The notes beneath the pieces were generated by a model that ran no database searches, was not told the origin of the DNA, and saw nothing but the letters and a program-made list of their open reading frames with translations. A DNA stretch of 44,633 nucleotides. Source: Verrucomicrobiales bacterium. Lineage in GTDB: Bacteria > Verrucomicrobiota > Verrucomicrobiia > Limisphaerales > CANJXF01. Below are positions 18,231 through 27,373 of the stretch, piece by piece. The stretch lies in the NCBI GenBank assembly GCA_947478865.1, contig CANJXF010000035.1:1-44633 (forward strand), in the 5' to 3' direction. Numbering within the stretch: the stretch's first letter is position 1; each line of letters starts with the position of its first letter. A program made the position numbers and the translations under genes.

Positions 18231-18986
18231 TTGAAAATATTAGTCCCTCTCAAACGCGTTCCCGATCCTGATACAAAAATCCGGATCAAAGCTGATGGTT
18301 CCGGCGTTGATTTCGACGGTGTGAAATTTGCCGTCAATCCTTTCGATGCAATCGCGCTGGAAGAAGCATTGCGGATCAAGGAAAACCTTGGCGACGCTGA
18401 AATTGTCGTGGTCAGCATCGGCAACGACGATTGCGTGGAACAACTGCGCAACGGACTCGCGATGGGCGCGGATCGCGCGGTGTTGATCAAGGCTGCCGAC
18501 GAACTCGATTCACTCGCGATCGCTAAAATTCTTGCAGCCGTTTACAAACGTGAGCAACCAAGCTTCGTCCTGATGGGAAAACAAGCGATCGACGATGACT
18601 CCAATCAAGCCGGGCAAATGCTGGCCGCGCTCCTGGGACTCGGACAAGCGACGTTCGTTTCGAAATTGGAATTGATTGAGAACAATTCCAAGGCGCGTTG
18701 CGGACGTGAAACGGATGCAGGCATTGAAACGGTTGCGGTAAAATTTCCCGCAATCATCACCACCGACTTGCGGTTGAACGAACCGCGCTACGTTTCCTTG
18801 CCCGGCATCATGAAGGCAAAGAAAAAACCGTTGGAAGAAATCGCGTTGTCCGATCTTGGAGTGAGCGCCATGTCGCGAACAAAAATTCTCGCTCTCGAAC
18901 CGCCGCCAAAACGCAAAGCCGGCGTGCGCGTGAAAACCGTGGATGAACTCGTGGATAAATTGCGGAACGAAGCAAAGATTATTTAG
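18231..18986 (+). CDS. etfB: Electron transfer flavoprotein beta subunit
   Basis: EtfB pairs with EtfA to carry electrons from acyl-CoA dehydrogenases toward the quinone pool; this subunit binds AMP structurally. The 251-residue protein begins MKILVPLKRVPDPDTKIRI and shows the family landmarks FAVNPFDAIALEEALRIKE, IGNDDCVEQLRNGLAMGADRA and the signature KQAIDDDSNQAGQMLAALLG, then NEPRYVSLPGIMKAKKKPLE. Translation starts at a TTG backed by a strong Shine-Dalgarno. It follows the thiolase by 15 bases and precedes etfA by 4 bases, so it is in the middle of the operon. Confidence 0.93.
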   Translation: MKILVPLKRVPDPDTKIRIKADGSGVDFDGVKFAVNPFDAIALEEALRIKENLGDAEIVVVSIGNDDCVEQLRNGLAMGADRAVLIKAADELDSLAIAKILAAVYKREQPSFVLMGKQAIDDDSNQAGQMLAALLGLGQATFVSKLELIENNSKARCGRETDAGIETVAVKFPAIITTDLRLNEPRYVSLPGIMKAKKKPLEEIALSDLGVSAMSRTKILALEPPPKRKAGVRVKTVDELVDKLRNEAKII

Positions 18987-18990
18987 CGCC

Positions 18991-19962
18991 ATGTCAAAAA
19001 TTCTCGTCATTGCCGAACACGACGCCGGCCAACTGAAACTCGCGACCCTTTCCGCGATGGGTTTTGCGCACAAAGTTTGTGCCGCTACGGGCGGCTCCTA
19101 CGCCGTTCTCATCGTTGGCCATGGAATCGCAGCTGCAGCCGAAACCTTGCGCAGTTACGCCGCCGGTTGCGTGCTGGTTGCCGATCATTCCGCGCTCAAG
19201 GAACCGCTCGCGGATCGCTACGCCCACGTCATCAATGATGTCGCGCGCTCGCAACAGGCAACGATGGTCGTCGGCGCTGCGTCAACCTTCAGCAAAGACG
19301 TTTTGCCGCGAGCTGCTGCGCTGCTAGATGCGGGAATGATCAGTGACGTGATCGACGTGAACCCTGACGGCAATGATTTCATTTTCAAACGAGTGATGTT
19401 CGCCGGAAATGTGATCGCCACGGTGAAACTGGAAGGTGCTTTAAAATTTCTCACCGTCCGTTCAGCTGCTTTCATGCCTCCGCAAAAAGTGGCGGCCCTT
19501 TCTCCCGTTACTTCGGTCACCGTCGACGCCGGCAGCCTGCCGGCGCAAATCGAATTCCTAGGCAGCGAAGCTAAAGTTGCAGGAAGACCCGATTCCACCG
19601 AGGCACGCGTCGTGATTTCTGGAGGTCGCGCGATCAAAAACTCCGAGGATTTTGAACGCTTGATCGGCGGCCTGGCTGACGTGATGGGCGGGGCAGTGGG
19701 TTCGTCTCGCGCGCTGGTCGATTCAGGCATCACGCCCAATTCGTTGCAAGTCGGACAGACTGGGAAAGTGGTTGCACCCGACCTCTACGTCGCCGTCGGG
19801 ATTTCCGGCGCGATTCAACACATGGCTGGAATGAAAGACACGAAGGTTATCGTGGCGATCAACAAAGATGCTGAGGCGCCGATTTTCGAGGTGGCCGATT
19901 ACGGTCTGGTCGGAGATGTTTATCAGGTCGTGCCGGAGTTGATGGAGAAGCTGCGAAAATAA
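18991..19962 (+). CDS. etfA: Electron transfer flavoprotein alpha subunit
   Basis: EtfA holds the redox FAD of the ETF dimer. The 323 residues begin MSKILVIAEHDAGQL. They end in the FAD domain with VISGGRAIKNSEDFERLIGG, GAVGSSRALVDSG, the motif QVGQTGKVVAPDLYVAVGIS and AINKDAEAPIFEVADYGLVGD, all typical. I chose the ATG at 18991, 4 bases after etfB, because family similarity begins there; the frame is open 48 bases further upstream inside etfB. Its partner in electron output is probably the FadF-like protein that begins 18 bases downstream. Confidence 0.93.
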   Translation: MSKILVIAEHDAGQLKLATLSAMGFAHKVCAATGGSYAVLIVGHGIAAAAETLRSYAAGCVLVADHSALKEPLADRYAHVINDVARSQQATMVVGAASTFSKDVLPRAAALLDAGMISDVIDVNPDGNDFIFKRVMFAGNVIATVKLEGALKFLTVRSAAFMPPQKVAALSPVTSVTVDAGSLPAQIEFLGSEAKVAGRPDSTEARVVISGGRAIKNSEDFERLIGGLADVMGGAVGSSRALVDSGITPNSLQVGQTGKVVAPDLYVAVGISGAIQHMAGMKDTKVIVAINKDAEAPIFEVADYGLVGDVYQVVPELMEKLRK

Positions 19963-19980
19963 TTTCGGCCGACCTCAATC

Positions 19981-22041
19981 ATGCAACCAACCCGCGAAAC
20001 GTTCGGCAACATCCCGCATTCTTCGCAGATCATTTTTTACCTCCTCACGGTGGTCACGATGGCGGTCTTCGGTTATGGCGTCTGGCGTCGTTTCAAAATG
20101 TGGCGACAAGGAACGCCGGTCGGGATCAAGGAATTAATCGTTGGAAATGCTCAACAAATCTTCGCCAAACTAAGACCGGGTCTCGGCCGCTTGTTGGTCG
20201 AGGGACTGGGACAAAAACGCGTGCGCGGCCGCGGTTTGCCGAGCTATGCGCACATCGTAATGTTCGCAGGTTTCATGATGTTGTTTCTCGGAACCACGCT
20301 GCTCGAAATCGATCATCTTTCCGCGGGAATTTCCGACGCGCTGAAATTTCATAAAGGAACCTATTACGTCATCTACGAATTCACGCTGGATATCTTTGGG
20401 CTCTTGTTTCTCGCGGGCTGCATTTTCTTTTTGTGGCGGCGGACGCGACGACCTTCAAGTATCGGCCACAAAGCCACCGATTGGTACGTGCTCGGTTCGT
20501 TCATCGCGATCGGCATTACCGGTTACTTGCTCGAAGGATTGCGCTTGGCGTGGCAACAGCCGACCGGGATTGCGGCGCACTGTTCGCCCGTTGGATTTCT
20601 AATCGCGAAAAGTTTTTCTGGTTTAAGCAACGACTCTGCGCGCGGCGCCCATTTGGGAGTGTGGTGGCTTCATGCCCTTCTGGTTTTTGCCTTCATCGCG
20701 GCGATTCCCTACACGCGTCTTCTGCACATGATTGTGGGACCGATCAATCTTTTCTTGGCTCAACCGGTCCTTGGCAAACTCGTGCCGGTCTCGATGGAAG
20801 AGGTCGAAAAAACCGAGCGCATCGGCATCAGCGCCATCACGCATTTCAATCAGCAACAACTCACGAGCCTCGATGCCTGCATGGAATGCGGTCGTTGCGA
20901 AGAAGCCTGTCCAGCCTTTGCAACCGACAAGCCGCTCTCCCCGAAACGAGTCGTGCAGGATTTAAAAGGTTTGATGACCTTGTCTCTGGGAACTCGCACA
21001 AAGACGGCTGGCTTCCCGATTCCCGGGCTGCACAATGACACCATCCGACCGGAAACGCTTTGGTCCTGCACGGGATGCAGCGCTTGCGTGAAGGTTTGTC
21101 CGGTGCGCATCGACCCGCTCACGTTGATCACCGACATGCGGCGAAATCGCGTCGGCGAAGGCGAATTGAGCGGCACGGCGGCAACCGCGTTGCGCAGGAT
21201 GCAATCCAGCTCTAATCCATGGGGCCTTCCTGCAGCGGAGCGAGCAAATTGGTCGGAAGAACTGGGCGCGCCCACCGCCAAGGATAACCCGAATTTCGAA
21301 GTGCTCTACTGGGTTGGCTGCGCCGGATCTTACGATCGCCGTGCTCAGCGTGTGGCACGCTCGGTCGTAAAACTATTAAAGTCTGCCGGCGTTAACTTCG
21401 CAATTCTCGGTCGAGAAGAAAAATGCACGGGCGAATCCGCGCGCCGACTGGGCGACGAATTTCTTTTCCAGGAATTAGCCCAGGCGAACATTGCCACTCT
21501 CGCAAAATATAATGTGCGCAAGATTCTCGCGCACTGCCCGCATTGCTTGAACAGCTTGCTCAAAGATTACTCCCAATTTGGCGGCGAATACGAGGTGATT
21601 CACCACACTCAGTTCATTTCCGATTTGATCCAGACCGGACGCCTGAAAATCCCGGCTTCCGACGGACAAGGCAATGGAGACGCGGTCACTTATCATGACC
21701 CGTGCTACCTGGCGCGGGTCAATGGCATCCACGAAGCGCCGCGCGATGTGCTGCGCACAGCTTTGGGCGCAACCTCGAAACCCGATTTTCGCGAGATGTT
21801 GCGCAGCCGCGAAAAGACATTCTGCTGCGGAGCGGGCGGTGGCCGCATGTGGATGGAAGAGGAACCCAAAAAACGCGTATCCACCGTGCGCGCCAAAGAA
21901 GCCTTGGAGACGGGCGCCAAAACGGTGGCCGTCGGCTGTCCATTTTGCCTGACGATGATGACAGACGGAGTAGCCGCCCAAAACGGTGAAGCGCGAGTGA
22001 TGGACGTCGCAGAGCTGTTGGTGGAGCGATTGAAGATTTAA
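19981..22041 (+). CDS. fadF: FadF-type membrane Fe-S oxidoreductase (ETF to quinone)
   Basis: This probably re-oxidises reduced ETF and passes electrons through heme to the membrane quinone, replacing the usual ETF:quinone oxidoreductase. The 686 residues start with a nitrate-reductase-gamma-like part with about five membrane helices (about 17-37, 88-105, 130-155, 165-190, 225-250). Two 4Fe-4S clusters follow, CMECGRCEEACP at about residue 300 and CTGCSACVKVCP at about 364. Two CCG (heterodisulfide reductase-type) domains come last, with WVGCAGSYD, HCPHCLNSL, HDPCYLARVNG and FCCGAGGGRMW. This architecture matches Bacillus FadF, which is encoded with fatty-acid and ETF genes. The ATG at 19981 has no clear Shine-Dalgarno. 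It is the last gene of the operon. Confidence 0.85.
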   Translation: MQPTRETFGNIPHSSQIIFYLLTVVTMAVFGYGVWRRFKMWRQGTPVGIKELIVGNAQQIFAKLRPGLGRLLVEGLGQKRVRGRGLPSYAHIVMFAGFMMLFLGTTLLEIDHLSAGISDALKFHKGTYYVIYEFTLDIFGLLFLAGCIFFLWRRTRRPSSIGHKATDWYVLGSFIAIGITGYLLEGLRLAWQQPTGIAAHCSPVGFLIAKSFSGLSNDSARGAHLGVWWLHALLVFAFIAAIPYTRLLHMIVGPINLFLAQPVLGKLVPVSMEEVEKTERIGISAITHFNQQQLTSLDACMECGRCEEACPAFATDKPLSPKRVVQDLKGLMTLSLGTRTKTAGFPIPGLHNDTIRPETLWSCTGCSACVKVCPVRIDPLTLITDMRRNRVGEGELSGTAATALRRMQSSSNPWGLPAAERANWSEELGAPTAKDNPNFEVLYWVGCAGSYDRRAQRVARSVVKLLKSAGVNFAILGREEKCTGESARRLGDEFLFQELAQANIATLAKYNVRKILAHCPHCLNSLLKDYSQFGGEYEVIHHTQFISDLIQTGRLKIPASDGQGNGDAVTYHDPCYLARVNGIHEAPRDVLRTALGATSKPDFREMLRSREKTFCCGAGGGRMWMEEEPKKRVSTVRAKEALETGAKTVAVGCPFCLTMMTDGVAAQNGEARVMDVAELLVERLKI

Positions 22042-22112
22042 TCTCCGTCAGTAATCGCGGGAGAGCAGAAATTTTTCACCGCATTTTTTTAAAATCGGCC
22101 GGACAAGATAAG

Positions 22113-22868
22113 TTAATCACCCGTGGTTGTACCGGGATTACACCAGAGCAATCCCGGTTTATTGGCGGCTTCCTTTGCAAATTTTTCCAAGGTGATGAAA
22201 TGAGCGCGGGCATCAAACCCCATGACTACCGCGCCCTTTTTATGTCGCTTGCCAATGCCTTCCGCCTCGTTGGGATATTGTGAAGCGTCGCCGGCCGGAT
22301 TAAAATTCCAAATGCCACCATAGTCTTTCTCTTCCGGTTCCCACTGGGCATAAGCCGCCGGGTTAAACTGCGTGAGCTTATAGGTCTTATTGAAAAACCG
22401 GCCGAAGTTACACACGGCCCCGTTCATGACGTAACTTGATATTTTTTGTCCGCGTTTTATAAAAGACACGACGTTCGTACGATCCAATGGGCAGTAGTAG
22501 ACGGGCCGCTGGCGCACATATTGATAATAAAGCCCCTGCTCGATATTGGGAATGTCGCTCGCCTTGTTCGGATCGGGAGCGGTGCTAAGGCGAATAGGAT
22601 TATAGAGCCAGCCCGGGCCGAAGTTCTGATTCCAGTTCGGCCAGGCCATGAAGTCCCGGTTGTCGTGCGTGTACATCGTCATGGCGAGAGCCAGCTGGCG
22701 AACATTATTCACGCAAGCCGTGCGACTGGCCTTTTCCTTGGCTCCAGCCAGCGCAGGGAGAAGCATGGCGGCAAGGATCGCGATAATTGCAATTACCACA
22801 AGCAATTCGATCAATGTAAAACCATCACTGGAGTTATCATTTTTGCTGCTCAAAGTTGGCGCTTTCAT
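22113..22868 (-). CDS. Prepilin-like protein (pseudopilin-type N-terminus)
   Basis: The 251-residue product has a short leader, [32 protein letters not shown], then [19 protein letters not shown] and a globular domain with YYCPLDRTN. Near the end, [16 protein letters not shown] is the H-X9-DG element with Ala in place of Gly, and it closes with the family-typical LWCNPGT. I chose the ATG at 22868; a TTG at 22910 would extend the leader. Its stop faces the fadF stop 71 bases away, and its start is divergent from the MFS transporter. Membrane or pseudopilus location is inferred from the N-terminus; function is unknown. Confidence 0.85.
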   Translation of the reverse strand: MKAPTLSSKNDNSSDGFTLIELLVVIAIIAILAAMLLPALAGAKEKASRTACVNNVRQLALAMTMYTHDNRDFMAWPNWNQNFGPGWLYNPIRLSTAPDPNKASDIPNIEQGLYYQYVRQRPVYYCPLDRTNVVSFIKRGQKISSYVMNGAVCNFGRFFNKTYKLTQFNPAAYAQWEPEEKDYGGIWNFNPAGDASQYPNEAEGIGKRHKKGAVVMGFDARAHFITLEKFAKEAANKPGLLWCNPGTTTGD

Positions 22869-23061
22869 GCGGGAATAAAAACAAGTTAAGCCGATTACAT
22901 GCGCGGTCAATTGGAATCCATGAGGCTTAGCCAGATTGATCTTTTTCGGTCGCCAGAGTTGACGACAAAATCATTGCACGCCAATCTCTCAGCGATTCCA
23001 CACCTATGACCCATAGTGTTTCTACAACCAGATTCCATGTCTTATCCGCGAGTTTTTCTTT

Positions 23062-24414
23062 ATGAGCGAAGATAACAAAAATACGAAGTTCGCCCTGTGG
23101 GTTCTCTTCGGGATCAATGCGATTAATTTCTACGATCGCCAAATACTTGCGGCAGTGACCGAACCGATTCGGAAAGAGTGGGCGCTGAGCGATACCGCCA
23201 TCGGCACGCTCGGGATGGCGTTTACGTTAGTTTACGCCGCTATAGGTCTGCCGCTAGGGCGTTTGGCGGATTCATCCAGCCGTAAAAAGATTCTCAGTAT
23301 CGGCGTGGCGACATGGAGCGTTTTGACCGCCGTCTCTGGCTTTGCATGGAATTACGCAGCGCTTTTTGCGACCCGGCTGGGCGTCGGCGTCGGCGAAGCC
23401 AGCTGCGCTCCCGCCGCCAACTCACTAATCGGCGATTTGTATCCACCGCGAAAACGGGCGGTGGCATTATCCATCTTCATGCTTGGATTGCCGGTTGGGA
23501 TATTCTTCAGCTATCGAGTCAGCGGGATCATTGCGGCCCATTATAGCTGGCGCGAAGCCTTCTATTTTGCGGCGGTACCAGGATTGGCGTTGGCCTTTCT
23601 GGCTCTAAAGATTAAGGAACCACAGCGCGGCGCTTCGGAAGGACATTCGTCGACACCTCGGCAACGAGCCGGATCGCCCTATTTGGTCGTGCTCGGCATT
23701 CCGACGATTATGTGGATCATTCTTTCTGGCGCGCTGCACAATTTTAATATGTATGCGGTCAACTCGTTCCTGCCCGCCTTTCTCATGCGCTCTCACTTGA
23801 TGAAGCTAAAGGATGCCACCAACGTTTCTTCGATCGTGCTGGGAGCCGTGGGAATCGTCGGCCTGCTGGGCGGCGGCTGGGCGGCGGATCGCCTGAGCCG
23901 AACACGGCCGGACGGGCGGCTCTTGCTATCGGCGGTCACGATGCTGATTGCCGCTCCGTGCATTTACTTTGCGCTGAGGCAACCTCCCGGCGCCACCGCG
24001 GCATTTATCGTGTGGATGGGCACGGGTTCAATGATGATGTTCGTTTATTACTCCGGAGTTTACGCAGCCATTCAGGATGTGATCGAACCCTCGTTACGTG
24101 GAACAGCGATGGCACTCTATTTCTTTGCCATGTATATCCTCGGCGCAAGCCTTGGTCCCGTGGGCACGGGCATGTTAAGCGATCATTTCGCAAAGAAGGC
24201 AATGGCTGCGGCCGGTGCTACCGCCATGACCGAACAGTTTAAAGCCACCGGTCTCCATAGCGCGATGTATGTGATCCCTCTACTCTGCGCCATTCTTGCT
24301 TTTGTCCTGTTTGCCGCCTCACGCACCGTGGCCGGGGACATGCAAAAATTACGCACCTGGTTGAAAGGGCAGGATCAAGGCGCCTCCTGCCCAGATGACC
24401 AAAAGGTTCCTTAA
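23062..24414 (+). CDS. Major facilitator superfamily transporter, Spinster-like
   Basis: A 450-residue inner-membrane transporter with about 12 predicted helices. The first helix carries NAINFYDRQILAAV, followed by the MFS loop motif GRLADSSSRKKIL and by RLGVGVGEASCAPAANSLIGD, which is characteristic of Spinster-like and related MFS proteins. A second half with GGGWAADRLSRTRPDGR repeats the loop motif. The substrate cannot be read; a small organic acid or sugar released by the exported enzymes encoded next is a reasonable guess. The ATG at 23062 has no strong Shine-Dalgarno. The next gene starts 49 bases after its stop. Confidence 0.88.
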   Translation: MSEDNKNTKFALWVLFGINAINFYDRQILAAVTEPIRKEWALSDTAIGTLGMAFTLVYAAIGLPLGRLADSSSRKKILSIGVATWSVLTAVSGFAWNYAALFATRLGVGVGEASCAPAANSLIGDLYPPRKRAVALSIFMLGLPVGIFFSYRVSGIIAAHYSWREAFYFAAVPGLALAFLALKIKEPQRGASEGHSSTPRQRAGSPYLVVLGIPTIMWIILSGALHNFNMYAVNSFLPAFLMRSHLMKLKDATNVSSIVLGAVGIVGLLGGGWAADRLSRTRPDGRLLLSAVTMLIAAPCIYFALRQPPGATAAFIVWMGTGSMMMFVYYSGVYAAIQDVIEPSLRGTAMALYFFAMYILGASLGPVGTGMLSDHFAKKAMAAAGATAMTEQFKATGLHSAMYVIPLLCAILAFVLFAASRTVAGDMQKLRTWLKGQDQGASCPDDQKVP

Positions 24415-24463
24415 GCAGCTGAACACCTTGACGCTTCAACTCTGAAACAGGCACGTTCGAGAA

Positions 24464-27277
24464 ATGCACGCTTTGCAATCGAGATTTCTGATCATTCTGT
24501 TTTCTGCCCTGGCGGCGACAGCTTTCGCCAAATCGACCAGCACAGTTTCATTTGAGAGCGCTGACTTCCGCTATGTCATTTCGAGCGAGGCAAAAAACGT
24601 CGCGTTAATTGATCGGGCGACCGGCACCAATTACCTCCGAACGATAAATTCCCCCTGCGCTATCGTGCGAGTAAAGGGCAAGGATCAAAACGCCACTTCA
24701 GCAACCTTGGACCAGGACCGGCTTACACTGCATTTCAGAAAAGCAGGAACCACCGTAACGATCAAAACGGAAACACATCCAACCTTCATCACGTTCACAG
24801 TGGAGTCGGTGGACGGAGGCGAAATCGATGCCCTGACTTTCCTGAATGTTCCGCTCACGTTGAAAGGCACACCCCAAGAGCCTTTCGGCGCGTGTGCGCT
24901 TTCGATGAATTTGTTCACGCGGGTCGATGCATTGCCCGCCCTGAATACGGACCTGCGCGCCTCGTGCGAAAAGAAGTTCGGCATTGTCGGAGCAAAGGTC
25001 ACCATCGTTGGCGAGCCAATGGGCAAGTTGCTCCCGGCGCTGCAGAATTGCTTGAGCCAGGCGAGCGAATTGCCGGTCTGCAAGGTCGCCGGACCGTGGG
25101 CGCACGAGATTCCATTCAATCATGGCTCTTACCTTTTCAACTTCGGTTCGCTCACCCAGACCAACGTGGAGAGCTGGATCGATATGGCCAAGAGCCTCGG
25201 CTTCACGCAAATCGACAATCATGGCGGCGGGGAATTTTTCCGTTTCGGCGACATGGAATTAAATCGCAAAAAGTGGCCGGATGGCTGGGATTCCTATCAA
25301 AGAATTGTGGACCGCTTGCACGCAGCCGGGATCAGTTCCATTTTTCATAGTTACGCTTTCTTCATCGACAAGCGGTCGAAGTACGTGACTCCAGTGCCCG
25401 ATGCGCGGCTGGATTCGTTCCGCAGTTTCACGCTCGCCGAGCCGCTCGCCGCCGATACCACCGAGATCACGGTCAACGAGTCCACTGAGAAAATGAGCAC
25501 CGTCACCGGCTTCTTCGAACACAACAGCATCGTGCTGCACATCGGAGACGAGTTGGTCACTTTCGGCGGGGCGAGCAAAAAAGCTCCGTGGCGTTTCACC
25601 GGAGTGAAGCGGGGAGCATTTAACACGAAAGCGAGCACGCACGCCGCCGGAGCCAAAGCGCGCCACTTGAAGGAGTGTTTTGGCCTGTTCGTTCCGAACG
25701 TCGAAACTTCGCTCTTTGAAGAGATTGCAGCCAACCACGCTGACGTTGTCAACAAATGCGGCTTCGATGGAATTTACCTCGATGCCATTGACGGAAGCTC
25801 CATCCTGCGCGGCGACAAGGAGAACTGGTACTGGGCGGATAAGTTCGTGGTTGAAATTCAGAAGCGCCTGAAGAAACCCGTCGGCATGGAGATGAGTTCG
25901 ATGGGGCATCACTTCTGGCAATACCGAACCCGCTGGCAGGCCTGGGACCTTCCGCAACGCGGCCACAAGCGTTTCATTGACCTTCATGCGCAAGGCGTGA
26001 ACGGCGGCCTGCTTCTCCCGCTTCATCTTGGCTGGTGGGGCTTTCAATCGTTCAACCCGCCTCAAATCGAGCCAAGCTATCCCGACGTGATGGAAAATCT
26101 GGGCGCGAAACTCATCGGCTGGGACGCGGGCATCTCCCTGACCGCCGGGGTGGACCGCGAGACGCTGCGCAACACGCCACTTTTTCGTCGTGCAGCGGAA
26201 ATCCTTCGCACGAGTGAGGAACTTCGCCATGCCGGGACATTTGATGAAACCACGCGGGCAAAGTTGCGCGAATCCGGAAAAGAATTCGCCCTCGGCAAAG
26301 ATGCCGCCGGCAAGCCGCGATTCCATCGAGTCCAGTCACAATCCCAGACCATCGCAATCGCTGAACCCTGGACAACTTCCTGGCGCGCCACCAACTCCTT
26401 TGATGAACAGCCCATTAAATTTCGCCTCGAAGCGCTGACCTCTGCCTCGCCGCCCTCAGAAACTAATTCCATTGTGCTCGCCGATTTCTCTCGGGCAAAT
26501 GCGCAAGAGTGGAAACGAACCAGCGCCACCGGGGTCACTTTCAGCGTCTCAGCGGCAAAGAAGGCGGGCGACGGGTTTTCTACCCTGGCCGCAACAGCGA
26601 GCAAAAACGTTGCGCGGAAAGGAGCTTGGGCGCGTCTTGAAAAACGCTTTGAACCGACCCTGAATCTGAAAACCAACCAGGCGCTGGCTATCGAAATCGA
26701 AGGCGATGGTTCCGGCGCGTTGCTGGCCATTCGGCTGGAAAGTCCGCAGCACATTTCCTACGGAGCGGTGGCGGATCGCTACGTAACATTGGACTTCACG
26801 GGACGCCGATCTTTCACGCTGGTCGAAACCGAATCCACGCGCTGGAGCGACTACGTTTGGAACGACGGCAAAGGTCTCTACAACGTTTATCGCGAGACGA
26901 TTGATTTTGGCGCGGTCGAAAAAGTCAGCGTCTGGCTGCAAAACCTTCAACCTGGCCGCAAAACGAAATGCCGCATCGGAGCCATCCGCGCTCTGCCCTT
27001 GCGCCCGGCTGCGGTGAAAAATCCAAAAATTATGATTGCCGGAAAAGTAATCGAGTTCCCCGTCGAATTGGCCGCTGGAAGCTGGATTGAATGCAATGGT
27101 CCGGACGACTGCGCGATCTATGGCTCAAAAGGTGAATCGTTGGGCAAAGTGATTCCGCGCGGCGATTGGCCAGCGATTTCCGCTGGCTCGAATGCTCTGG
27201 AGTTCTCCTGCGAATCAGGCAGCGACTCCAAGCCGCGCGCGCGGGTGACGATTTTCAATTCGGGCGAAGAACTGTGA
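24464..27277 (+). CDS. Large secreted TIM-barrel hydrolase-like protein, unrecognised family
   Basis: The 937-residue protein has a signal peptide (RFLIILFSALAATAFA) and a beta-sandwich N-terminal domain (about 25-200). A barrel-like region (about 210-590) follows, with FTQIDNHGGGEFFRFGD, AAGISSIFHSYAFFID, CGFDGIYLDAIDGSS, VGMEMSSMGHHFW and GWDAGISLTAGVD. The YLDAID stretch has the form of a catalytic aspartate on a barrel strand as in alpha-galactosidase-type (clan GH-D) or GH31-like enzymes. An inserted beta-rich segment (about 325-400) breaks the barrel. The C-terminal 300 residues look like carbohydrate-binding beta-sandwiches. The ATG at 24464 gives the signal peptide directly. It is probably co-transcribed with the upstream transporter. 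The exact activity is unknown. Confidence 0.65.
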   Translation: MHALQSRFLIILFSALAATAFAKSTSTVSFESADFRYVISSEAKNVALIDRATGTNYLRTINSPCAIVRVKGKDQNATSATLDQDRLTLHFRKAGTTVTIKTETHPTFITFTVESVDGGEIDALTFLNVPLTLKGTPQEPFGACALSMNLFTRVDALPALNTDLRASCEKKFGIVGAKVTIVGEPMGKLLPALQNCLSQASELPVCKVAGPWAHEIPFNHGSYLFNFGSLTQTNVESWIDMAKSLGFTQIDNHGGGEFFRFGDMELNRKKWPDGWDSYQRIVDRLHAAGISSIFHSYAFFIDKRSKYVTPVPDARLDSFRSFTLAEPLAADTTEITVNESTEKMSTVTGFFEHNSIVLHIGDELVTFGGASKKAPWRFTGVKRGAFNTKASTHAAGAKARHLKECFGLFVPNVETSLFEEIAANHADVVNKCGFDGIYLDAIDGSSILRGDKENWYWADKFVVEIQKRLKKPVGMEMSSMGHHFWQYRTRWQAWDLPQRGHKRFIDLHAQGVNGGLLLPLHLGWWGFQSFNPPQIEPSYPDVMENLGAKLIGWDAGISLTAGVDRETLRNTPLFRRAAEILRTSEELRHAGTFDETTRAKLRESGKEFALGKDAAGKPRFHRVQSQSQTIAIAEPWTTSWRATNSFDEQPIKFRLEALTSASPPSETNSIVLADFSRANAQEWKRTSATGVTFSVSAAKKAGDGFSTLAATASKNVARKGAWARLEKRFEPTLNLKTNQALAIEIEGDGSGALLAIRLESPQHISYGAVADRYVTLDFTGRRSFTLVETESTRWSDYVWNDGKGLYNVYRETIDFGAVEKVSVWLQNLQPGRKTKCRIGAIRALPLRPAAVKNPKIMIAGKVIEFPVELAAGSWIECNGPDDCAIYGSKGESLGKVIPRGDWPAISAGSNALEFSCESGSDSKPRARVTIFNSGEEL

Positions 27278-27373
27278 TTCACTGCGGCCATTGGAGGCAA
27301 AAAGGGTCAGGCGAAAGTTAAAAAGCTTGGCCTCACTCCCACGCAACTCTATAAAGCAGGACTCCTCAAAAAT

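Noticed and set aside
22042-22112. Possible terminator between fadF and the prepilin-like gene
   Set aside because: There is a T-run at 22084-22090, but only a 5-bp imperfect stem lies upstream and it is too far away.
25259-26326. 355-codon minus-strand frame inside the 937-residue protein gene
   Set aside because: Shadow of a well-supported signal-peptide-bearing gene, without domain features.
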